From Nocardioides sp. WS12 (lineage in GTDB: Bacteria > Actinomycetota > Actinomycetes > Propionibacteriales > Nocardioidaceae): a DNA stretch of 64,000 nucleotides. How positions within the stretch are numbered: position 1 is the first letter of the stretch; each line of letters starts with the position of its first letter. Position numbers and translations under genes: made by a program. Location: NCBI RefSeq assembly GCF_014108865.1, contig NZ_CP053928.1, positions 4,898,001 to 4,962,000 on the forward strand. The letters run 5' to 3'. A model generated the notes under the pieces. That model was given only the letters and a program-made list of their open reading frames with translations. It did not search any database and was not told where the DNA came from. This document shows positions 26,204 to 34,676 of this stretch, one piece after another.

Positions 26204-26938
26204 GTGAGCACTCTTCTGCTTCTGACCAGCGCGTTGCAACCGTCGGCCGAAGTTCTGCCCGGTCTCGCCCTGCTCGGCCACCACGTCAAGATCCTGCCTG
26301 CCGAGGGCAGCGCCCTCCTCGAGGCGCCCGAGTCCGATCTGGTGCTCGTCGACGGCCGTCACGACCTGGCCAGTTCCCGCGACCTGTGCCGCCTGATCCG
26401 CACCACCGGCACCGACGTACCCGTGATCCTCGTGGCCACCGAGGGTGGTCTGGCCGTGGTCAACCACGACTGGGGCATGGACGACGTCGTGCTGCACACC
26501 TGTGGCCCTGCCGAACTCGAGGCCCGGATCAAGCTGGCCATCGGCCGTCTCGCCGCCGCCCGCGACGCCGCCGACCCCGATGCCCACGTGATCCGCTCTG
26601 GTGAGGTCGTCGTCGACGACGCGACGTACACCGCGAAGGTCGGCGGACGAGTGCTCGACCTGACGTTCAAGGAGTTCGAGCTCCTCAAGTTCCTCGCCCA
26701 GCACCCGGGCCGGGTGTTCAGCCGCCAGCAGTTGCTGCAGGAGGTCTGGGGCTACGACTACTTCGGTGGCACGCGCACCGTCGACGTCCACGTGCGTCGG
26801 CTGCGCGCCAAGCTCGGCCCCGAGAACGAGACGCTCATCGGGACCGTGCGCAACGTCGGCTACCGCTTCGTGCTCCCGTCGAAGGACGCCGAGGCCGACG
26901 CAGCGCGGATGGCTGAGCGCAACACACTCGACGCCTAG
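26204..26938 (+). CDS. glnR: GlnR, atypical OmpR-family nitrogen regulator
   Basis: The global nitrogen regulator of many actinobacteria. It has 244 residues. The N-terminal receiver-like domain (LLLLTSALQPSAEVLPGLALLGH) is very close to known GlnR. It keeps the conserved Asp in LVLVDGRHDLA but lacks the usual acidic phosphorylation pocket, as in other GlnR proteins. The C-terminal winged helix contains LTFKEFELLKFLAQHPGRVF and VRNVGYRFVLP. The GTG at 26204 is fixed by GAGGAG eight bases upstream. The order glnR-mshD-phosphate genes matches mycobacteria. Confidence 0.92.
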   Translation: MSTLLLLTSALQPSAEVLPGLALLGHHVKILPAEGSALLEAPESDLVLVDGRHDLASSRDLCRLIRTTGTDVPVILVATEGGLAVVNHDWGMDDVVLHTCGPAELEARIKLAIGRLAAARDAADPDAHVIRSGEVVVDDATYTAKVGGRVLDLTFKEFELLKFLAQHPGRVFSRQQLLQEVWGYDYFGGTRTVDVHVRRLRAKLGPENETLIGTVRNVGYRFVLPSKDAEADAARMAERNTLDA

Positions 26939-26948
26939 TCTCCGGCGT

Positions 26949-28499
26949 CTAGTCTGCGGCGTCGGGCTGCTCGTCGAAGTGGTCGCTGGTGTGCATCAGC
27001 CGGACGATCTCGTCCCTGAGGTCGGGGCCGATCTCGCCCCAGCCCTCCTTGTAGCCGTAGACCGACGCCAGTGAACGCGCGTCGTAGTCGCCGTTGAAGA
27101 TGTCGACGTCGGCACACGTGATCAGAGCCGGGTGGGCGACGCCAACGGCGGCCGAGATCCGGGTCAGTTCCTTGCGCATCGTCCGGAGGTAGACGCCGGC
27201 CCGGTCCGCCTTGGACGTGACGTCGAGGCCGCGGACCAGCCACGGGTTCTGCGTCGCCACGCCGGTCGGGCAGTGGTCGGTGTGGCACTTCTGCGCCTGG
27301 ATGCACCCGATCGAGAGCATCACCTCCCGCGCCACGTTGATCATGTCGGCGCCGAGCGCGAACGCGACCACTGCGTTGTCGGGCAGTCCAAGCTTCGCGG
27401 AGCCGATGAAGGTGATGTCGTCGGTGAGCCCGAGTTCGGCGAAGGTGCCGTAGACCCGGGAGAAGCCCATCCGGTACGGCAGCGACACCGAGTCGGCGAA
27501 GATCAGCGGCGCTGCGCCGGTGCCCCCTTCACCGCCGTCGAGGGTGATGAAGTCGACGCCCCGGTCCCGCGGCGACATCAGTCGGGCGAGGTCCTCCCAG
27601 AAGTCCATCGCGCCCACGGCCGACTTGATGCCGACCGGCAGGCCGGTTTCAGCGCCGAGCATCTCGACGAAGTCGAGCATCGAGTCGACGTCGTGGAACG
27701 CCGTGTGCCGCGACGGCGAGGAGCAGTCCTTGCCCTCCGGGATGCCACGGATGGCCGCGATCTCCGGGGTCACCTTCGCCGCTGGCAGGAGTCCACCGAG
27801 ACCGGGCTTGGCACCCTGGCTGAGCTTGATCTCCAGCGCCTTGACCGGTGCCGAGTCGATCATCGCCTTGAGCTTGTCGAGCGAGAAGTTGCCCGCATCG
27901 TCACGGCAGCCGAAGTACGCCGTACCGATCTGGACGATCAGGTCGGCGCCGTTGCGGTGGTACGGCGAGATCGATCCCTCGCCGGTGTTGTGCAGGCAGC
28001 CCGCGGACGCCGCGCCCTTGTTGATCGCGGTGATCGCGTTCGAGGACAGCGAACCGAAGCTCATCGCCGAGACGTTCACGACCGACTCCGGGCGGAACGC
28101 CTTGGCTCTCCCCCGTGGTCCGCCCAGCACCTTCGCGCTCGGCAGCGTCCAGTTGTGGTCCTGGTCGCTCGGGAGCTTGTCGGCGAAGGTGCGCTGCTTG
28201 ATGTACGCATGCCCCTGGGTGTGCTCGACGTCGAGGTCGGTGCCGAAGCCGAAGTAGCTGTTCTGCTCCTTGCTCGACGCGTAGATCCAGGTGCGCTGGT
28301 CGCGACTGAACGGCCGTTCCTCGTCGTTGCCCGTGACGATGTACTGCCGCAGTTCCGGACCGATGGTCTCCAGCCAGTACCGGGCGTGAGCCACGACCGG
28401 AAAATTGCGCTGAAGAGCGTGCTTCTTCTGGACGAGGTCGCGTACGGCGACCGCGCCGAGGGCCACGGCTGCCCCACTCACCGCGTGGCTGAGTTTCAT
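26949..28499 (-). CDS. FMN-binding glutamate-synthase-like protein
   Basis: A 516-residue protein of the stand-alone GltB-like FMN domain family. An N-terminal hydrophobic helix (about 8-20) may anchor it. Core motifs include FGSLSSNAITAINKGAA, IKLSQGAKPGLGG, TLDGGEGGTGAAPLIF (FMN phosphate site) and a C-terminal Cys group QKCHTDHCPTGVATQ that in GltB holds a [3Fe-4S] cluster. It lacks the glutaminase domain, so the physiological reaction is uncertain. It is convergent with glnR. Confidence 0.88.
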   Translation of the reverse strand: MKLSHAVSGAAVALGAVAVRDLVQKKHALQRNFPVVAHARYWLETIGPELRQYIVTGNDEERPFSRDQRTWIYASSKEQNSYFGFGTDLDVEHTQGHAYIKQRTFADKLPSDQDHNWTLPSAKVLGGPRGRAKAFRPESVVNVSAMSFGSLSSNAITAINKGAASAGCLHNTGEGSISPYHRNGADLIVQIGTAYFGCRDDAGNFSLDKLKAMIDSAPVKALEIKLSQGAKPGLGGLLPAAKVTPEIAAIRGIPEGKDCSSPSRHTAFHDVDSMLDFVEMLGAETGLPVGIKSAVGAMDFWEDLARLMSPRDRGVDFITLDGGEGGTGAAPLIFADSVSLPYRMGFSRVYGTFAELGLTDDITFIGSAKLGLPDNAVVAFALGADMINVAREVMLSIGCIQAQKCHTDHCPTGVATQNPWLVRGLDVTSKADRAGVYLRTMRKELTRISAAVGVAHPALITCADVDIFNGDYDARSLASVYGYKEGWGEIGPDLRDEIVRLMHTSDHFDEQPDAAD

Positions 28500-28578
28500 G
28501 GGGCAGTCCTACCGTGTCGTGGTGTCGCATGTAAACGGTCTGTCACGGTCGAGTTCCGGGGCGCACACCACTGCGCGA

Positions 28579-28584
28579 TAGCGT
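28579..28584 (+). promoter_or_regulatory. -10 element for a leaderless transcript (mshD)
   Basis: TAGCGT lies 6 bases before the GTG at 28591. No Shine-Dalgarno sequence is visible. Confidence 0.55.
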
Positions 28585-28590
28585 CGACAC

Positions 28591-29460
28591 GTGGCCATCG
28601 ACGACCTGCTCACCGGCGAGACCGCTCTCGCTGCCATCGCCGAGGTGCGCCGGGCCTGTCGTGAGTACGACGGTGCGGACCCCCTCGACGAGGCCGCCCA
28701 CCTGCGCCTCAAGCACCACGGCCTGAACGGACTGGACGCCTGGGTGACCCGCGACGGGTTCGCCCTGCGCCGCGGGGAGGAAGTCGACCTCGCGGTCGCC
28801 CCGGAGGCCCGCGGGCACGGCACCGGCGGTGCGCTCGCCGGCCTCGCCTGCGCTGCGCCGGGGGCGCTGGCGGCGTGGTCCCACGGCGACCACCCCGCGG
28901 CCGTCACGCTCGCCGGGCCCCTGGGATTCGCCCGGACGAGGGAACTCTGGGTGATGCGCCGACCGACCGCCGTACCGCTTGCGGCGGCGGAGCCGCCCGC
29001 TGACGTGTCCATCCGCGACTTCGGCTCCGGCGATGCCGCCGCATTCCTGGCCGTCAATGCGGCCGCCTTCGCCCACCACGCCGAGCAGGGCGACCTCGAC
29101 GTCGACGGCCTGGAGGAACGGATGGCCGAGCCGTGGTTCGACCCGGCTGGTTTGCTGCTGGCCGTCGACCGTGGCGGGCGCCTGCTCGGCTTCCACTGGA
29201 CCAAGCAGCACGACGCGTCGACCGGCGAGGTCTATGTCGTCGGCGTGTCGCCGGACGCGCAGGGACGAGGGCTGGGGCGCGCGCTGACCGTTGCGGGCCT
29301 GCACCACCTCGCCTCGCGAGGGGTCGAGGAGGTGCTGCTGTACGTCGAATCGGACAACACCGCGGCACGCCATTTGTACGACGGAATCGGCTTCACGCAC
29401 GCTCCGACGGACACGCACGTGCAGTACCGCCGCTCGGACGTTCTGGAACATGCACCGTAA
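28591..29460 (+). CDS. mshD: mycothiol synthase MshD
   Basis: It acetylates desacetylmycothiol with acetyl-CoA, the last step of mycothiol synthesis in actinobacteria. It has 289 residues and two tandem GNAT domains. The first is degraded (VAPEARGHGTGG). The second is active-looking: AFAHHAEQGDLD, GFHWTKQH, EVYVVGVSPDAQGRGLGRAL and YVESDNTAARHLYDGIGF, all family hallmarks. The GTG start follows a leaderless-type -10. Confidence 0.95.
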   Translation: MAIDDLLTGETALAAIAEVRRACREYDGADPLDEAAHLRLKHHGLNGLDAWVTRDGFALRRGEEVDLAVAPEARGHGTGGALAGLACAAPGALAAWSHGDHPAAVTLAGPLGFARTRELWVMRRPTAVPLAAAEPPADVSIRDFGSGDAAAFLAVNAAAFAHHAEQGDLDVDGLEERMAEPWFDPAGLLLAVDRGGRLLGFHWTKQHDASTGEVYVVGVSPDAQGRGLGRALTVAGLHHLASRGVEEVLLYVESDNTAARHLYDGIGFTHAPTDTHVQYRRSDVLEHAP

Positions 29461-29476
29461 CCCCGACGGGCATGAG

Positions 29477-29482
29477 TAGATT
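29477..29482 (+). promoter_or_regulatory. -10 element for a leaderless transcript
   Basis: TAGATT lies 8 bases before the ATG at 29491, 16 bases after the mshD stop. It would give the large coiled-coil gene its own promoter. Confidence 0.55.
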
Positions 29483-29490
29483 TACCCTTC

Positions 29491-32400
29491 ATGAGTTCGT
29501 TCACCGACGGCGAGCCCGAGTCCGAGGACTCCGGGCATGCCGACGCACCCTCGGGGCGCGGTCGCGGACGACGCAACCGTCTGTGGCGCCGCAACGACCA
29601 GGACGCGCCGGCTGTCGCTGAACTCGAGCCCGACGAGATCCAGGAACTCCTCCGACGCAGCCACACCGCTGCCGTCCTCGACACCGGCGAGGACGCCCAC
29701 CCGAGCGCTCCGGCGCTCCACGACCCGGACGGCCTCGTCCCCGAGGACCCGGACAACATCGTCGCGCGCGTCGCTCACCGGGCCCACCCTGTCGCCGACG
29801 CGACGCCGGACACCGACGACGTCGATTGGGGCTCGCTGGTCAGCCCGGCGGCGCTGACGGGGTCCGAACCCGACGAGTTCGAACCGCCGGTCGTTCCGAC
29901 GGACCCGGCGACGGGTGCGCACTCCGGTACTGCCGACTGGGCGGACGTGATCGACCGTGCGGTGGGCCGTCGGATCGCCGACCTGCCCGTCGAGGAGCCC
30001 GTCGACATCGAGGCCGTCGCAACCGGACGGGGCCTGTCGGAGCGCCTTGAGCGCCTGCGGGTGGACCCGCCGGTCGAGAGCCCCGCGACCGCCGACGACG
30101 CAACGGCTGACGTGGCCCCGCCTGCGGCGCCCGTCGACGAGGAACCGATCGACCCGAACGACTGGTCCGCGATCATCTCCCGCGCCACACGGCGCCCGAC
30201 GAGCGATCCGCTCACCGACCCGCTGGAGCCCACGCCCGCAACGCTGCCCCTCGGGATCCTCGACGAGCCGACGACGGCTCCGGTCGAACGGGAGGCCACT
30301 GAGGTCGAGGTGTCCGACGTCGGAGCAGACGAGGACGTCGCTGAGCCCGAGGTCGTCGCTGAGCCCGTGATCGACTTCCTGGCGCCGGAGACCGTGGTCG
30401 AGGACGCTGCGATCGAAGACGCTGCGATCGAAGACGCTGCGGCCGAGGAGCCCGTGGAGTCCGTTCTCGATGAGCCTGCGGTCGATCTGTTCACGACGCA
30501 CGAGCCCGAAGCGGGCGAGGCGCCGGAACCGGAGCACGAAGAGCGTTCGCTCGGCGACCGTGTCAGCGACGAGGTCGCCGGCCAACGCGTGATCGCAGCC
30601 GCCGTCGACGGAGGCTTCGCCGAACCCATCCCCGCCCCTGCGCCCAAGGGCCTGGCCCGGTTGCGCCGTCGCGGCACCGGCCCCAGCGCGGCACCCAAGC
30701 CGGACGCGCGGATCATCCCGGACTTCGTCGATGCCCCGATGCTCGAGGAGCCGATCCCCAACGCCGACGGTCCGCGCGAGATCCCGCGTCGACCCTCCGA
30801 GGTGCTCGCGCACGCCCGCGCCGAGATCGAGGCCGAGCTGACCCCGACCGTCGTACCGACGGACGGCGACGAAGCAGCCGGCACCGTGCCGGAAGGCCCG
30901 GACAATGCTGAAGTCGTGGCAGCGCTCGCCGCCCGCCTCCGCCGGGATGCCGAGATGGCCGCGGCCGAACAAGCCGCCGAACGACTCGTCGCCGAGGAAG
31001 CCGCGCAGCGGGCCAACGTCGCCCGCGCCGAGGCCGACCGCCTCGCCCAGGAGCAGGCCGAGACCGCGGCGACGGCGCACCGCGCGCGGATCGAAGCCGA
31101 AGAGCTCGCCCGTGCCGAGTTCACCGCCCGCGAAGCTGCCGAGCGCGCCGCCCGTGAACGCGCCGAGTCTGCCGATGCCGAGACGGCCCGCCGCGAAGAG
31201 GCCGAGCGCCACGCGATCGAGCAGGCCGAGCGGGCCTCGACCGCGCACGCCGAGCGCTGGGCCGCCGAGGACCGGGCCCGCGAACAAGCTGACCTCGCCG
31301 CCGCGGCCGCCGCCGCCCGTCAGGTGGCCGAGACCGCGGCCGAGCAGCACGCCGCGACCGCCCGCCAGGCCCACGACGACCGCGCCATCGCCGAGGACCG
31401 CGCGCGGGTCATGGCCGAGGCCGCCGCAGTCAGCGCCGCCGAACACGCCGAGTTCGCGCGCCGGATGCTCGAGGAGCGCGCAGCGACCGAGCGCACCTCT
31501 GCCGAGATCGCCCAGGCCCGCGCCCTCGCCGAGGACGCCGCCCGTCAGCAGGCCGCGCTCGCCCAGGAAGCCCACCGGGCCGCTGAAGCAGCCGAAGACC
31601 GCGCCCGGCTGCTCGCCGAGCAGGCCGCCGCCAGCGCCGAGGAGCATGGCGCGCTCGCCCGCCAGGCCGTCGAGGGCCGCGCCGCTGCCGAGCAAGCTGC
31701 CGCGGACCACGCGCGCCTCGCCCAGGACGCCCACGAGTCCCGTCGGGCAGCCGAGCAGGCCGCCCTCGAACAGGCCGACCTCGCCCGGATCGCGCTCGAG
31801 ACAGCCGAAGCGGCCGAACGCCGTGCCGAGGAAGCCGCCGCGCGCGCCGAGGTGCAGGTCGCGGCCCGCGTGGCAGCAGACGAGTCCGCAACGCAGCAGG
31901 CACAGCGAGCCGAGCAGGCCCACGAGGCACGGCGCCTAGCCGAGGTGGCTGCCCGCGAGCAACTCGAGCTGGCCAGTGAAGCGCAGGCGGCAGCAGCGTC
32001 CGCCCACGCCTCCGCCGCCGCCCTGGCCGAGGAGAACCGTGCTGCGACCGAGGCGCTGACCCTCGCGGCCGAGTTCGCCGCCGGTGCAACCCAGGCCCGC
32101 ATCGATGCCGAGACCCGGGCAGCAGCAACGCTGGCCGAGCTCGAGGCGTCGGCCGTCGTCCACACGCAGGCGGTGAACAGCCTGCAGTCCGAACTGCTCC
32201 AGGCGCAGGAGACCGCCCTGGAGCACGCCCGGGCCCGCGCCGAGGCCGAGGCCGTGGCCGCCGCGCAGACGCAGGCGCGCGCCGAAGCCGAAGCCCTCGC
32301 CGCCGAGCAGGTGCGCGCACGAGCGGACGCCGAGGCACGCGTCACCGAGATCGCCCACGAGCGCGAGCAGGCGGTCACGGCCGCCGCACTCGCTCGCGCC

Positions 32401-34056
32401 GAAGCCGACGCCCTGGCCGCCGAACAGGCAGCTGCGCGCGCCAACGCCGAGACCCACGCCGCCGAAGAGGCAGCCGCACGCGCCAACGCCGAGATCGTCG
32501 CCGCCGAGGAGGCGCGCGCACGCGCCGACGCCGAAGCACGCGCAGCCGAGCTCGCCCAGGAACGCGAGCAGGCCGTCGCCGAAGCAGCAACCTCCCGCGC
32601 CGAAGCCGAAGCGCTCGCAGCGGAGCGGGCCGCAGCGCGCACCGCTGACGAGTCGCGGGCCGCCGAACTCGTCCACGATCGTGAACTGGCCGCGGCCGAA
32701 GCCGCGACGGCCCGGGCCCAGGCGGAGGCACTCGCCGCCGAGCAGGCAGCCGTCCGTGAAGCTGCTGAAGCCCGCGCCGCGGAACTCGCCGAGGAGCGGG
32801 ACCGCGCCGTCGCTGAAGCCGAGCGCGCTCGTGCCGCTGCCGAGGCGAACGCCGCCGAGCAGGCAGCCGCCCGTGAAGCAGCCGAAGCCCATGCCGCCGA
32901 GCTGGCCCGGGAACGCGAACAGGCCATCGCCGATGCGGCGGCGTCCCGCGCCGAAGCCGAGGCCAAGGCCGCTGATCTGGCCGAACAGGTCGCCCAGATC
33001 AGGGCCCGGGTGAATGCGGTCCCCGTCGTACCGGACGAACCCGCCGTCGTGGCGGAGCCAGCGGCCTTCGCCGAGCCCGTCGTTGACGCCGCGGACACTG
33101 AAGACGCCGAAGCCGACGTCATCGTCGACGCCGAGCCCGAGGTCGCGCAGCTCTCCCTGGTCGAACAGTGGCGTGCCGGGTCCACGACGGACCTCGGCCC
33201 GATCGACGAGACCGACGAACTCATCGACGTCGACACCGAGGACGGCGACCACGACGGCGACCAGGAGACCACCGTCGCAGCCAGCCTGATCGACCAGTGG
33301 CGGGCCTCGGCCACCGAGCCCGAGGCCGTCGACGAAGCGCCGGTGGACGAGCCCGTCGAGGAGCCGGAGCCCGTCGAGGAGCCGGAGCCCGTCGAGGAGC
33401 CGGAGCCCGTCGAGGAGCCGGAGCCCGTCATCGAACCGGAGCCCGTGGACGAGGTCGTCCTCGACGAGCCGGAGCCCGTCATCGAGCCGGAGCCCGTGGA
33501 CGAGGTCGTGGCCGACGAGCCCGAGCTCACCGAGGAGCCCGTCGAGGAAGCGCCGATCGAGGAGCCGGAGCGCACCGATCACGCGACCGCCGTCATCGCC
33601 GCGGTCAGCGCCGCCCCGGCCACCAAGGGGATCCCGTTCCACGCCAAGCGCGGCAACGACAGCCTCGGCCCGATCGCGATCCTCGCGGCCCTTGCCTGTG
33701 CCGCCGTGGTCGCCCGGATGGCCATCATCGGCACCCTGCGCGACGACATCGCCCTCAGCGGCACCATGACCGCGGCCGCGGCGATCCTGCTGATGTACGC
33801 GCTCAGGATGAGCAACACCTCGCGCAGCGTCCACATCGACGAGGCCGGCGTGCTCAAGGTGACGGTCGGCGACACGAACAGCCGGTTCGACCTGACCAGC
33901 CCGAACACCAAGATCGAGCAGACCGGAACGCCTGGCCAGCGCAACTGGCGGGTCCTCATCCTGCGGCGCAGCATGTCCCCGGTCTCCATCGATTCGCGGA
34001 TGGTCGACGCCCACACCTTCATGGAGGCTCTGCGACAGTGGAAACCGGACCTCTAG
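29491..34056 (+). CDS. 1521-aa coiled-coil membrane protein of unknown function
   Basis: I do not recognise this gene. The layout is an acidic, Pro/Asp/Glu-rich N-terminal part (residues 1-470), then an uninterrupted Ala/Glu/Arg-rich coiled coil (about 472-1170), then a second acidic stretch with EPEPVE tandem repeats (about 1291-1342). A membrane hairpin follows (about 1393-1414 and 1421-1439) and a C-terminal globular domain of about 78 residues. Tail residues RFDL, PG..NW and the end ID.RMVD recur in the next gene, so the two share a C-terminal module that may fold like a small PH-type domain. The coding sense is supported by strong third-position GC and the -10 upstream. The length could span about 100 nm if fully helical, suggesting a structural or scaffolding role. 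Confidence 0.85.
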   Translation: MSSFTDGEPESEDSGHADAPSGRGRGRRNRLWRRNDQDAPAVAELEPDEIQELLRRSHTAAVLDTGEDAHPSAPALHDPDGLVPEDPDNIVARVAHRAHPVADATPDTDDVDWGSLVSPAALTGSEPDEFEPPVVPTDPATGAHSGTADWADVIDRAVGRRIADLPVEEPVDIEAVATGRGLSERLERLRVDPPVESPATADDATADVAPPAAPVDEEPIDPNDWSAIISRATRRPTSDPLTDPLEPTPATLPLGILDEPTTAPVEREATEVEVSDVGADEDVAEPEVVAEPVIDFLAPETVVEDAAIEDAAIEDAAAEEPVESVLDEPAVDLFTTHEPEAGEAPEPEHEERSLGDRVSDEVAGQRVIAAAVDGGFAEPIPAPAPKGLARLRRRGTGPSAAPKPDARIIPDFVDAPMLEEPIPNADGPREIPRRPSEVLAHARAEIEAELTPTVVPTDGDEAAGTVPEGPDNAEVVAALAARLRRDAEMAAAEQAAERLVAEEAAQRANVARAEADRLAQEQAETAATAHRARIEAEELARAEFTAREAAERAARERAESADAETARREEAERHAIEQAERASTAHAERWAAEDRAREQADLAAAAAAARQVAETAAEQHAATARQAHDDRAIAEDRARVMAEAAAVSAAEHAEFARRMLEERAATERTSAEIAQARALAEDAARQQAALAQEAHRAAEAAEDRARLLAEQAAASAEEHGALARQAVEGRAAAEQAAADHARLAQDAHESRRAAEQAALEQADLARIALETAEAAERRAEEAAARAEVQVAARVAADESATQQAQRAEQAHEARRLAEVAAREQLELASEAQAAAASAHASAAALAEENRAATEALTLAAEFAAGATQARIDAETRAAATLAELEASAVVHTQAVNSLQSELLQAQETALEHARARAEAEAVAAAQTQARAEAEALAAEQVRARADAEARVTEIAHEREQAVTAAALARAEADALAAEQAAARANAETHAAEEAAARANAEIVAAEEARARADAEARAAELAQEREQAVAEAATSRAEAEALAAERAAARTADESRAAELVHDRELAAAEAATARAQAEALAAEQAAVREAAEARAAELAEERDRAVAEAERARAAAEANAAEQAAAREAAEAHAAELAREREQAIADAAASRAEAEAKAADLAEQVAQIRARVNAVPVVPDEPAVVAEPAAFAEPVVDAADTEDAEADVIVDAEPEVAQLSLVEQWRAGSTTDLGPIDETDELIDVDTEDGDHDGDQETTVAASLIDQWRASATEPEAVDEAPVDEPVEEPEPVEEPEPVEEPEPVEEPEPVIEPEPVDEVVLDEPEPVIEPEPVDEVVADEPELTEEPVEEAPIEEPERTDHATAVIAAVSAAPATKGIPFHAKRGNDSLGPIAILAALACAAVVARMAIIGTLRDDIALSGTMTAAAAILLMYALRMSNTSRSVHIDEAGVLKVTVGDTNSRFDLTSPNTKIEQTGTPGQRNWRVLILRRSMSPVSIDSRMVDAHTFMEALRQWKPDL
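30403..30442. repeat. 15-bp in-frame tandem repeat
   Basis: GACGCTGCGATCGAA occurs at 30403-30417 and 30418-30432, with a partial third copy. It encodes repeated DAAIE in the acidic part of the large coiled-coil protein. Confidence 0.85.
33361..33516. repeat. 18-bp and 51-bp in-frame tandem repeats
   Basis: GAGCCGGAGCCCGTCGAG is present three times exactly (33361-33378, 33379-33396, 33397-33414). It is followed by two 51-bp copies (33415-33465 and 33466-33516) that differ at four bases or fewer. They encode EPEPVE and a longer EPEPVIEPEPVDEVV unit. Copy number is probably variable between strains. Confidence 0.9.
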
Positions 34057-34673
34057 ACACTGACCCGGTGACCTCGCTCCGGGCGGAGCGGGACGCTCTT
34101 GCACGCCGCTGCGCCGACGCCGAGGCAGAGGTACGACGTCTCGGCGACGAGCTCACGTCCGCGCGCGCCCAGATCGCCGCCCAGATCGCCGCGCAGGTGG
34201 CCGCCGAGTCGGAGGCCGGTTCCCTCTCGCTGTTCGACGGTGACGCCGCGGGCGATCGACTGACCGGCGACGGCAGCGACCCCCGCGTGCTGTCCCTCAT
34301 CCTGGGCGCCACGGCGGTGGTGGCCGGCATGGTGACGCTGCTGGCGATGCTCAACGGCAAGCTGGGCAGCATCTTCGGGCTCGCGATGCTCGCGCTCACC
34401 GTCGGCCTGGCCTGGGGCGCGGCACGCACCCGCATCGTGCCCATCGAGGTCGAGGTCGTCCGGGGCGTCGTCTACGTCAAGCACGGCGAGTCGACGCACC
34501 GCTTCGACGTGAAGAAGCCGGACACCCAGGTGCTCGTGTTCGGCCGCCCCGGCGAGTCCGACTGGGCTGTGCACTTCCCGCGTCGCGGCATGGACCCGTT
34601 CGTCATCGACGCGTCGATGGTCGACCCGCAGGGTTTCCTGCGGGAGCTCCGGGAGTACCGCCCCGAGATCTGA
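34038..34673 (+). CDS. small membrane protein sharing the C-terminal module of its neighbour
   Basis: A 211-residue protein: a short coiled coil (about 12-58), a membrane hairpin (about 82-104 and 111-129) and a C-terminal domain (136-211). The last domain aligns with the end of the 1521-aa protein: RFDV..P.T, PGESDW, RRGM.PF.ID..MVD and LRE...P. The two are therefore paralogues over about 130 residues. The GTG at 34038 overlaps the previous gene by 19 bases and has GGAGG ten bases upstream. I cannot assign a function; a shared complex is likely. Confidence 0.82.
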   Translation: METGPLDTDPVTSLRAERDALARRCADAEAEVRRLGDELTSARAQIAAQIAAQVAAESEAGSLSLFDGDAAGDRLTGDGSDPRVLSLILGATAVVAGMVTLLAMLNGKLGSIFGLAMLALTVGLAWGAARTRIVPIEVEVVRGVVYVKHGESTHRFDVKKPDTQVLVFGRPGESDWAVHFPRRGMDPFVIDASMVDPQGFLRELREYRPEI

Positions 34674-34676
34674 GGC

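Noticed and set aside
29482..31923. 813-codon open frame on the minus strand
   Set aside because: It is antisense to the large coiled-coil gene, Gly/Leu/Arg-rich and low in complexity, as expected from the complement of Ala/Glu-rich high-GC coding DNA.
33361..33516. Possible CRISPR-like repeats
   Set aside because: The repeats are contiguous, in frame and without spacers; they encode EPEPVE.
31545..33575. 676-codon Ser/Ala-rich open frame on the minus strand
   Set aside because: Same cause: it mirrors the GCC/GAG-rich repeats of the plus-strand gene and has no start signal.
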